This document shows positions 26,778-35,101 of a stretch of DNA of 35,101 nt, piece after piece; within the stretch, counting starts at the first letter, position 1, and each line of letters begins with the position of its first letter. A program made the translations under genes and the position numbers. Source of the DNA: Tsukamurella pseudospumae (GTDB taxonomy: Bacteria; Actinomycetota; Actinomycetes; Mycobacteriales; Mycobacteriaceae); NCBI RefSeq assembly GCF_001575205.1, contig NZ_LSRE01000047.1:1-35101 (forward strand). The letters run 5' to 3'. The notes under the pieces were generated by a model. It was not told where the DNA came from. It saw only the letters and a program-made list of their open reading frames with translations, and searched no databases.

Positions 26778-27707
26778 GTGCGCCCGACCGGGGACGGGGA
26801 GACGACAGCGGAGGAGCGGACCGTCGGCGAGCACCGCAGCGACGGCCCGATGGACGTGCTGCTGGTGACCGGGCTGTCCGGCGCGGGCCGCGGGACGGCC
26901 GCGAAGGTCCTGGAGGATCTCGGCTGGTACGTCGCCGACAACCTGCCGCCCGCGCTGATCAGCAACATGGTCGACATCTCCCTGGCGGACGAGTCGCGGA
27001 TCCACCGCCTGTGCATCGTCACGGACGTCCGATCCCGCACGTTCACGGGCGACTTCGCGAACATCCGGCGCGAGTTGCAGGGCAAGGACATCGAGCCGCG
27101 GGTGCTGTTCCTCGACGCCTCGGACGAGACGCTGATCCGCCGGTTCGAGCAGGTGCGCCGCAAGCATCCGCTCCAGGGCAGCGGCACGCTCGCCGAGGGC
27201 ATCGCCGCGGAACGCCGCATCCTGCAACCCATCCGGTCGACGGCCGACCTCGTGCTCGACACCTCGAACCTGTCGGTGGCCCGACTGCGCGAGACGATCG
27301 AGAACTCCTTCCGCACGCTGCGCTCCGGGACGATCACCGTCACCGTCGAGTCCTTCGGCTTCAAGAACGGGATCCTGCTCGACGCCGATATGGTGCTGGA
27401 CGTGCGGTTCCTGCCGAACCCGTTCTGGGTGCCGGAGCTGCGGCCGCTCAACGGCCTCACGCCAGAGGTGTCCGGGTACGTGCTGGGGCAGAACGGGGCG
27501 TCGGAGTTCCTCGACACCTACGCGAAGCTGCTCGACCCGCTGCTCGACGGCTACCGCCGGGAGGGCAAGACCTACCTCACCGTCGGCATCGGCTGCACCG
27601 GCGGGAAGCACCGCAGCGTGGCCATGACGGAGGAGCTGGTACGTCGGCTCTCCGATAAGCCGGGCATCGAAGTGCGTGCGGCGCACCGGGATCTGGGGCT
27701 GGAATGA
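26778..27707 (+). CDS. rapZ: RapZ/YvcJ-family nucleotide-binding protein
   Basis: This 309-residue P-loop protein has the motif GLSGAGRGT (32–40), in which Arg replaces the usual lysine, as is common in actinobacterial members. The family-defining C-terminal GIGCTGGKHRSVAM and VADNLPP near residue 55 are present. In E. coli RapZ controls GlmS through sRNA decay; in Gram-positives the role is less clear. GTG 26778 follows a strong GAGGAGG. The 3' end overlaps yvcK by 4 nt (ATGA), giving the conserved rapZ–yvcK–whiA order. Confidence 0.96.
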   Translation: MRPTGDGETTAEERTVGEHRSDGPMDVLLVTGLSGAGRGTAAKVLEDLGWYVADNLPPALISNMVDISLADESRIHRLCIVTDVRSRTFTGDFANIRRELQGKDIEPRVLFLDASDETLIRRFEQVRRKHPLQGSGTLAEGIAAERRILQPIRSTADLVLDTSNLSVARLRETIENSFRTLRSGTITVTVESFGFKNGILLDADMVLDVRFLPNPFWVPELRPLNGLTPEVSGYVLGQNGASEFLDTYAKLLDPLLDGYRREGKTYLTVGIGCTGGKHRSVAMTEELVRRLSDKPGIEVRAAHRDLGLE

Positions 27708-28651
27708 CTGCTGCGTTGAAGGTGGCCTCGCTCGGCGGCGGTCACGGACTGTTCGCCACCCTGCGTGCTGCCCGTGCACTGGACGCCGAGATCACGGCGA
27801 TCGTCACCGTCGCCGACGACGGCGGATCGTCCGGTCGACTGCGCGGCGAGCTCGGCATCATCCCGCCCGGCGACCTGCGGATGGCGCTCGCGGCGCTCAT
27901 GCCCGACGACGATCGTGGCGAGTTCTGGGCCGGCATCCTGCAGCACCGCTTCGGCGGCGGCGGGGCGATGGCCGGACATCCGGTGGGGAACCTGTTGCTA
28001 GCCGGGCTGTGCGAGGTGCTGGGCGACCCCGTCGAGGCCCTGGACGCCATCGGGGACCGGTTCGGTGTACAGGGCAGGGTGCTGCCGATGGTGCCCGGCC
28101 CGCTGCGGATCGAGGCCGATGTGACCGGGCTGGAGGACGATCCGCGCCTCTCGCGCGTGATCCGCGGCCAGGTCGCGGTCGCGGTGACACCCGGCCAGGT
28201 GCGCCGGGTGCGGCTGCTGCCTGCGCACCCCGAGGCGTGCGTGGACGCGGTCGAGGCGATCATGGCCGCCGACGTCGTGACACTCGGCCCCGGTTCGTGG
28301 TTCAGCTCCGTCATCCCGCACGTCCTGGTCCCCGAGCAGCTCGACGCGCTGCGGCGCACGTCCGCGCGTCGCGTGCTCATCCTCAACCTGGCGCCCGAGC
28401 CGGAGGAGACCGGTGGGTACTCGCCGGAGCGGCACCTGCACGTACTCGCGGCGCACGCGGAGGGCCTGAAGTTCGACGACATCATCGTCGACGCCGCGAC
28501 GGTGCCGCCGGGTACCGAACGCGAGCACCTGATCCGCGCCACCGCGCTGTTCGGCGCACGTCCGCATTTCGTCGACGTGGGGGTCCCCGGATCGCATCAG
28601 CACGACCCCGAGGCATTGGCCCACGGACTGCGTATCGTGCTCGACACCTGA
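27704..28651 (+). CDS. yvcK: YvcK/CuvA-family protein (CofD-like fold)
   Basis: This 315-residue protein has the CofD-like nucleotide-sugar-binding fold: SLGGGHGLFATLRAA at the N-terminus, TVADDGGSSGRLRGELG and PPGDLRMALAAL, then TLGPGSWFSSVIPHVLV. YvcK in Bacillus and CuvA in mycobacteria bind UDP-GlcNAc-type ligands and are needed for cell-wall growth on certain carbon sources. The start overlaps rapZ by 4 nt. It is followed by whiA after a 103-nt gap that contains a likely promoter. Confidence 0.95.
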   Translation: MTAALKVASLGGGHGLFATLRAARALDAEITAIVTVADDGGSSGRLRGELGIIPPGDLRMALAALMPDDDRGEFWAGILQHRFGGGGAMAGHPVGNLLLAGLCEVLGDPVEALDAIGDRFGVQGRVLPMVPGPLRIEADVTGLEDDPRLSRVIRGQVAVAVTPGQVRRVRLLPAHPEACVDAVEAIMAADVVTLGPGSWFSSVIPHVLVPEQLDALRRTSARRVLILNLAPEPEETGGYSPERHLHVLAAHAEGLKFDDIIVDAATVPPGTEREHLIRATALFGARPHFVDVGVPGSHQHDPEALAHGLRIVLDT

Positions 28652-28698
28652 CCGTGGAGGTGGATGCGTCGCCGTCGCCCCCGCCGACGCGAATGCCC

Positions 28699-28704
28699 TA
28701 CAGT
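28699..28704 (+). promoter_or_regulatory. Probable -10 element for whiA
   Basis: TACAGT would start transcription near 28711. That leaves a leader of about 44 nt with GGAAGGA before GTG 28755 and puts ATG 28707 upstream of the transcript start. Confidence 0.4.
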
Positions 28705-28754
28705 GAATGCCTGCTCTCGAATCCGTACGCGAAGTCCCGGAAGGACGGCTGGTA

Positions 28755-29738
28755 GTGGCGCTCACATCCCAGGTCAAGGACGAGCTCAGTCGGCTCTCCA
28801 TCAACCAGGTGAGCGCGCGTCGCGCCGAGGTCGCCTCGCTCCTGCGGTTCGCGGGCGGCCTGCACATCCAGGGCGGACGGGTGATCGTCGAGGCCGAGGT
28901 GGACATGGGGATCACCGCCCGCCGCCTCCGCAAGGAGATCCTCGATCTCTACGGCTACAACTCCGATGTGCACGTCCTCAGCGCCGGCGGACTCCGCAAG
29001 GCCGCCCGGTACATCGTCCGCGTGGTCAAGGACGGCGAGGCCCTCGCGCGGCAGACCGGCCTGCTCGACATGCGCGGCCGCCCCGTCGTCGGCCTGCCCT
29101 CGCAGATCGTGGGCGGTTCCAAACTGGATTCGGCGGCCGCCTGGCGCGGCGCCTTCCTCGCCCATGGCTCGCTCACCGAGCCGGGGCGCTCGAGCGCGCT
29201 CGAGGTCTCCTGCCCGGGGCCCGAGGTCGCGCTCGCCCTCGTCGGCTGCGCGCGACGGCTCGGCGTGACGGCGAAGGCGCGCGAGGTGCGCGGCGCGGAC
29301 CGGGTGGTGGTCCGCGACGGTGAGGCGATCGGCGACCTGCTCGTGCAGATGGGCGCGCACGACGCGAAGCTGGATTGGGAGGAGAAGCGCAACCGCCGCG
29401 AGGTCCGCGCCACCGCGAACCGTCTGGCGAACTTCGACGATGCCAATCTCCGACGGTCCGCCCGGGCCGCCGTGGCGGCCGCGGCGCGCGTCGAGCGTGC
29501 GCTCGAGATCCTGGGTGCGGACGTGCCCGATCACCTCGCGCAGGCGGGATCGCTGCGCGTGCAGCACCGTCAGGCCTCGCTGGAGGAGCTCGGCCAGCTC
29601 GCCGACCCCCCGATGACCAAGGACGCGGTGGCCGGCCGGATCCGGCGGCTGCTCTCGATGGCCGACAAGCGGGCCGCCGCCGACGGTGTGCCGGACACCG
29701 AGTCCGCCGTCACCGCGGACATGCTCGACGAGGGATGA
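28755..29738 (+). CDS. whiA: Sporulation/cell-division regulator WhiA
   Basis: GTG 28755 gives [14 protein letters not shown] and 327 residues, the usual length and N-terminus of WhiA; the in-frame ATG 28707 adds 16 residues that the family lacks. The N-terminal two thirds has a degenerate LAGLIDADG homing-endonuclease fold ([37 protein letters not shown]). The C-terminal helix-turn-helix includes [27 protein letters not shown]. WhiA regulates septation genes in Streptomyces, and is retained in non-sporulating actinobacteria. It ends the rapZ–yvcK–whiA group. Confidence 0.96.
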   Translation: MALTSQVKDELSRLSINQVSARRAEVASLLRFAGGLHIQGGRVIVEAEVDMGITARRLRKEILDLYGYNSDVHVLSAGGLRKAARYIVRVVKDGEALARQTGLLDMRGRPVVGLPSQIVGGSKLDSAAAWRGAFLAHGSLTEPGRSSALEVSCPGPEVALALVGCARRLGVTAKAREVRGADRVVVRDGEAIGDLLVQMGAHDAKLDWEEKRNRREVRATANRLANFDDANLRRSARAAVAAAARVERALEILGADVPDHLAQAGSLRVQHRQASLEELGQLADPPMTKDAVAGRIRRLLSMADKRAAADGVPDTESAVTADMLDEG

Positions 29739-29772
29739 TCGACAGACTGTATTGAGAATTTGTCCAGGTCGA

Positions 29773-29778
29773 TATCAT
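29773..29778 (+). promoter_or_regulatory. Probable -10 element for a leaderless membrane-protein gene
   Basis: TATCAT ends 6 nt before ATG 29785. TTGAGA at 29752–29757 is a possible -35 with a short 15-bp spacer. Confidence 0.5.
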
Positions 29779-29784
29779 CGACGC

Positions 29785-30441
29785 ATGGATGAACAGATCG
29801 TGGAGCCCGACGCGGCCGGTCGTGGCCCACTGCGACGCATCGCGCTCGGCGTGAAGCTCGTTCTCTTCCTCGTCGTGCTGCTCGTCGTGGCGTACGTGCT
29901 CATCTACGCGCCGGAGTTGCACGACCTCGCCCGGCGGATCCGCGAACCCGGCGCCACGTGGTTCGGGCGGACGTTGCCGGGGTGGTTCACCTTCGCGCTG
30001 TGGTTGTCGACGGGGGCGTTGGCCGTGGCGCAACTCCTGTTCCTGGCGGCTCTCTATGGCTACGCCCTGACGGCGTCGGGGCGCAGGCTCTACTGGTGCG
30101 CGCACCGTCGTCGGGCCGTTCGACGGTGGCGGCCGATCGCCGCGGCTGCGGGCCTCGGCCCGGTGCGCCGGTGGATGGCGCTGCGGGCCGGGACCAACGG
30201 TCCCACGAAGGCGTCGATCCGTCGGCTGTGGACCGCGCGGACGCCGGCGTGGCTCGGCCGCGGACTGTTCGCCTTCGGGTTCGCCGCGACGATCGCGGTG
30301 TGGGTGGACATGGGGGCGAGCCTGACCGCCCTGCCGTCGGGGGCCGTCTACGTTCTGCTGGCGTTCGTGTACCTCGGTGATGCTCGAGCGCCGAGTGTCT
30401 TCGTCTCGCCCACCGTCGGGCGGCACGCGAAAGCCGAGTGA
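29785..30441 (+). CDS. Four-helix membrane protein of unknown function
   Basis: This 218-residue protein has four likely membrane helices: about 23–44 (VKLVLFLVVLLVVAYVLIYA), 67–95, 150–170 and 175–195. A basic cytoplasmic loop rich in Arg and Trp (about 100–150) lies between helices two and three. I do not recognise the family. The frame is open upstream, but ATG 29785 is supported by a TATCAT 6 nt before it, the leaderless arrangement. It lies between whiA and gap on the same strand and seems to have its own promoter. Confidence 0.75.
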   Translation: MDEQIVEPDAAGRGPLRRIALGVKLVLFLVVLLVVAYVLIYAPELHDLARRIREPGATWFGRTLPGWFTFALWLSTGALAVAQLLFLAALYGYALTASGRRLYWCAHRRRAVRRWRPIAAAAGLGPVRRWMALRAGTNGPTKASIRRLWTARTPAWLGRGLFAFGFAATIAVWVDMGASLTALPSGAVYVLLAFVYLGDARAPSVFVSPTVGRHAKAE

Positions 30442-32795
<2,354 letters not shown>

Positions 32796-32797
32796 TC

Positions 32798-33580
32798 ATG
32801 AGTCGCAAGCCGCTCATCGCCGGCAACTGGAAGATGAACCTCAACCACCTCGAGGCGATCGCGGTGGTCCAGAAGCTGGCGTTCGCGCTGCCGGACAAGT
32901 ACTTCGCGCACGTCGACGTGACCGTCATCCCGCCGTTCACCGACCTGCGCTCGGTGCAGACCGCCGTCGACGGTGACGACCTGAAGATCACCTACGGCGC
33001 GCAGGACCTCTCGCCGCACGACTCCGGTGCCCACACCGGCGACATCTCCGGCGCCTTCCTCGCCAAGCTGGGCTGCACCTTCGTGGTGGTCGGGCACAGC
33101 GAGCGCCGGACGATCCACGGTGAGACGAACGAGATCGTCCTCGCCAAGGCCAAGGCGGCGCTGCGGCACGGGCTCACGCCCATCGTGTGCATCGGCGAGG
33201 GCCTGGACATCCGCGAGCAGGGCACCCACGTCGCGTACAACGTGGAGCAGCTGAAGGGGTCCGTCGCCGGCCTCACCGGCGACGAGCTGTCGAAGACCGT
33301 GATCGCCTACGAGCCCGTCTGGGCGATCGGCACCGGCAAGGTCGCGACCCCGCAGGATGCGCAGGAGGTGTGCGCAGCCGTGCGCGCCACCATCGCGGAG
33401 CTCGGCGGCGCCGAGGTCGCGGCGGGGATCCGAGTGCTGTACGGCGGGTCGGTGTCGAGTAAGAACGTGGGCGAGCTCATCGCGCAGACCGATGTCGACG
33501 GCGGCCTCGTGGGCGGCGCCTCGCTCAAGCCGGACGAGTTCGCCGCGCTGAGCGCGATCGCCGCCGGCGGACCGCTCTGA
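32798..33580 (+). CDS. tpiA: Triosephosphate isomerase
   Basis: This 260-residue TIM-barrel enzyme interconverts dihydroxyacetone phosphate and glyceraldehyde-3-phosphate. Catalytic residues are visible: K12 in GNWKMN, H100 in VVGHSERR and E172 in [11 protein letters not shown]. The phosphate-binding YGGSVSSKN follows. ATG 32798 has GGAAAGGGG upstream, inside the pgk end. Confidence 0.98.
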   Translation: MSRKPLIAGNWKMNLNHLEAIAVVQKLAFALPDKYFAHVDVTVIPPFTDLRSVQTAVDGDDLKITYGAQDLSPHDSGAHTGDISGAFLAKLGCTFVVVGHSERRTIHGETNEIVLAKAKAALRHGLTPIVCIGEGLDIREQGTHVAYNVEQLKGSVAGLTGDELSKTVIAYEPVWAIGTGKVATPQDAQEVCAAVRATIAELGGAEVAAGIRVLYGGSVSSKNVGELIAQTDVDGGLVGGASLKPDEFAALSAIAAGGPL

Positions 33581-33625
33581 CGCGGGCGCGCCGAGCGCCC
33601 TGACCGTCGACCGACGACCGGAAGG

Positions 33626-33631
33626 TACACT
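33626..33631 (+). promoter_or_regulatory. Probable -10 element for secG
   Basis: TACACT ends 8 nt before GTG 33640. No ribosome-binding site is present, so a leaderless or nearly leaderless secG transcript is likely. Confidence 0.4.
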
Positions 33632-33639
33632 GGATCCTC

Positions 33640-33885
33640 GTGGAAACATTGCAGCTGGTGCTGAAGATCGCCATCCTCGTGCTGAGCCTGCTGCTGGTGG
33701 TGCTCGTCCTGCTCCACCGCGGTAAGGGCGGCGGCCTGTCGTCGCTGTTCGGCGGCGGTGTGCAGTCGTCGCTCTCGGGCTCGTCGGTGGTGGAGAAGAA
33801 CCTCGACCGGGTCACGATCTTCGTCGGGCTCATCTGGACCGTGTGCATCATCGGCGTCACGCTGAGCATCAAGCTCAGTTCCTGA
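33640..33885 (+). CDS. secG: Preprotein translocase subunit SecG
   Basis: This 81-residue protein has two membrane helices (about 2–25 and 52–75) joined by the SecG loop LLHRGKGGGLSSLFGGG. It assists SecYE–SecA protein export. GTG 33640 gives the usual actinobacterial length. It lies 59 nt after tpiA, the standard place in Mycobacteriales, and is followed by a strong hairpin. Confidence 0.95.
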   Translation: METLQLVLKIAILVLSLLLVVLVLLHRGKGGGLSSLFGGGVQSSLSGSSVVEKNLDRVTIFVGLIWTVCIIGVTLSIKLSS

Positions 33886-33903
33886 CGCGGTCGACCGAAC
33901 GCG

Positions 33904-33941
33904 GACGGCGCCTCGAACCCCCAGGGGTTCGGGGCGCCGTC
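33904..33941 (+). terminator. Hairpin terminator after secG
   Basis: GACGGCGCCTCGAACCCC (33904–33921) pairs with the stretch ending at 33941 over 18 bp with one G–T pair and almost no loop. It starts 18 nt after the secG stop. No T-run follows, as is usual for terminators in high-GC actinobacteria. Confidence 0.8.
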
Positions 33942-34007
33942 GTCGTTCCCGGGGGACCGGTGTCGGATCTCCGCCCTCGGGCGGACGACGGGGTGCTTCG
34001 GCGGCGG

Positions 34008-34013
34008 TACTGT
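34008..34013 (+). promoter_or_regulatory. Probable -10 element for a leaderless epoxide-hydrolase-like gene
   Basis: TACTGT ends 6 nt before ATG 34020, with no ribosome-binding site between. Confidence 0.5.
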
Positions 34014-34019
34014 CGGGCC

Positions 34020-34463
34020 ATGACTGAGGCGATTGTGCTCGACGAACAGGCGACGGTGCTGGCGTTCCTTGCGGACATGGCGGACGGTCGGGCGGAGGAC
34101 GCCGTGGCCGCATTCGCGGATGACGTGGTGTACACGAACGTCGGCCTGGCCACCCTCCGGGGGCGCGACCGTGCGGGGCGCGTGATCCGGCTGCTCGCCA
34201 GGCCCGGGCTCGGGTTCGGCGTGGAGGTCACCTCCATCGCGTCCGACGGTGCCGTCGTCCTCACTGAGCGCATCGACGAGCTGCGGGTGGGCCCCTTGGC
34301 CGTCCGGTTCTGGGTGTGCGGCCGGTTCGACGTGCGCGACGGCCGCATCGCGGTGTGGCGCGACTACTTCGACAATCTCGACATCGCCAAGGGCGTGCTG
34401 CGCGGGGTGCTCGCCCTCGCGATCCCCGCCGCGCAGCGGAAGATGACGCCGTTGCAGCGGTGA
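34020..34463 (+). CDS. Limonene-1,2-epoxide hydrolase-like protein (SnoaL-like fold)
   Basis: This 147-residue protein fits the limonene-epoxide hydrolase family, related to mycobacterial EphG (Rv2740). The active-site pattern is kept: Y38 and N40 in VVYTNVGL, R84 and D86 in LTERIDEL, and the acidic residues D115/D118 in WRDYFDNLD. The spacings of the first four match those known for the Rhodococcus enzyme. Such enzymes add water to epoxides in one step; the substrate here is unknown. ATG 34020 is fixed by TACTGT 6 nt upstream. It stands alone between the secG terminator and a convergent HNH gene. Confidence 0.82.
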   Translation: MTEAIVLDEQATVLAFLADMADGRAEDAVAAFADDVVYTNVGLATLRGRDRAGRVIRLLARPGLGFGVEVTSIASDGAVVLTERIDELRVGPLAVRFWVCGRFDVRDGRIAVWRDYFDNLDIAKGVLRGVLALAIPAAQRKMTPLQR

Positions 34464-34486
34464 TGCGCCGCTTTCGGAGCGGGCTC

Positions 34487-35101
34487 TCAGAAGGGTGGCG
34501 GGCCGTCGAACGACGGCGCGGGACGTTGGTGGGGCATCCCGACGATGCTCATTATTCCGGCCTCGATCTCGCTGACCGGCAGGGCTTTCCGATTCCGTTC
34601 CGCTTCGTACGCGGTGACGTTGTCGCGGCGGAGTCCTTCGCGGCGGGCGTGTTCGCGTTGCAGGCGGGTGCGTCCCCCGGGCCGCGTTTCATTCCCCGCT
34701 GCACCATCTGCTCCCAATCGCGTGGTTGCGGGGGTGATCCATTCGACGCGGGCGAGGTCGGGGAAGAGGGTGAGCATGATGCCGGTGGGGTCGACGATGT
34801 AGCGCCGTCCGTCGGGTGAGGTCCACAGGATCCGGCAGTCGGGCAGCCGCGCGTCGATCCACTCTCCTGCGGTCTTGAGCTGGTGGTGGCTGATGCAGAG
34901 CGGTTGGATCTGCTCGGCGGTGGTCTGCCCGCCGAGTTCGGGTGAGGTGTGGTCGTATTCGCGGCGGTGGTCGATCTGGGCCCTCGCCGCGGGTCGGTTG
35001 CAGTGCGGGAACACGCACCGGGGGTGGATCAGTCGCAGGTAGCGGCGTAGGTCCGCCGATGGCCGGTATCCGGAGCTTCCGCGTGCCCGGACGAGTGCAG
35101 G
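34487..35101 (-). CDS. DUF222/HNH endonuclease-domain protein (13E12 repeat family), C-terminal part
   Basis: The frame enters from the right window edge, so the start and the DUF222 part are missing. The visible 204 residues begin with YRPSADLRRYLRLIHPRCVF and contain an HNH core: CVFPHCNRPA, QIDHRREYDH and IQPLCISHHQLK, then WTSPDGRRYIVDPTG. Both Cys pairs and the DH motif are present, so the nuclease site looks intact. The family occurs in many diverged copies in Mycobacteriales, often linked to repeats; its role is unclear. It converges with the epoxide-hydrolase-like gene, 23 nt apart. Confidence 0.9.
   Translation of the reverse strand, partial: PALVRARGSSGYRPSADLRRYLRLIHPRCVFPHCNRPAARAQIDHRREYDHTSPELGGQTTAEQIQPLCISHHQLKTAGEWIDARLPDCRILWTSPDGRRYIVDPTGIMLTLFPDLARVEWITPATTRLGADGAAGNETRPGGRTRLQREHARREGLRRDNVTAYEAERNRKALPVSEIEAGIMSIVGMPHQRPAPSFDGPPPF

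Overview
The window is high-GC actinobacterial DNA. The order rapZ–yvcK–whiA followed by gap–pgk–tpiA–secG, the 327-residue WhiA start, a DUF222/HNH (13E12-type) gene and many leaderless genes point to the Mycobacteriales. A Tsukamurella- or Gordonia-like genus is my guess; the sequence alone does not settle it.

Left part (1–14,040), accessory DNA. An IS30-family element, cut by the window edge, ends at about 498 and joins directly to the C-terminal third of a type I restriction-modification hsdM gene. The operon continues with hsdS (clearly lower GC than its neighbours), an Mrr-type nuclease gene and hsdR. The M subunit has lost its NPPF catalytic region at the junction, so the type I system is probably dead unless another M subunit supplies it. 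An unrecognised 281-aa gene follows. Next comes a block bounded by two copies of a ~137-bp direct repeat (7558–7694 and 13903–14040). It holds a 1280-aa protein with two GTPase domains, a 527-aa third GTPase (the two genes 4 nt apart) and a Uma2-type nuclease gene. This repeat-bounded GTPase module is the least explained part of the window and the best candidate for an undescribed system. Its neighbours suggest defence or membrane remodelling, but that is inference.

Middle part (14,115–26,725). An unrecognised 220-aa gene and a FadD-type acyl-CoA ligase precede uvrC. The uvrC start lies inside a perfect 14-bp inverted repeat whose loop is the probable -10 element. An ArsB/SLC13-type permease gene overlaps the uvrC stop. 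An fbpABC ferric-iron importer follows, with an IdeR/DtxR-like site over its promoter. On the minus strand are a DUF6928-like gene, a lipoprotein gamma-glutamyltransferase and a secreted M15/VanY-type D,D-carboxypeptidase.

Right part (26,778–35,101), core genes. rapZ, yvcK (cuvA) and whiA come first, then a four-helix membrane protein and the glycolytic run gap–pgk–tpiA with secG, closed by a strong hairpin. A limonene-epoxide-hydrolase-fold protein and the 3' end of a DUF222/HNH gene finish the window. Five genes have a TANNNT hexamer exactly 6 nt before the start codon and two more have one at 8 nt, which indicates leaderless transcription.
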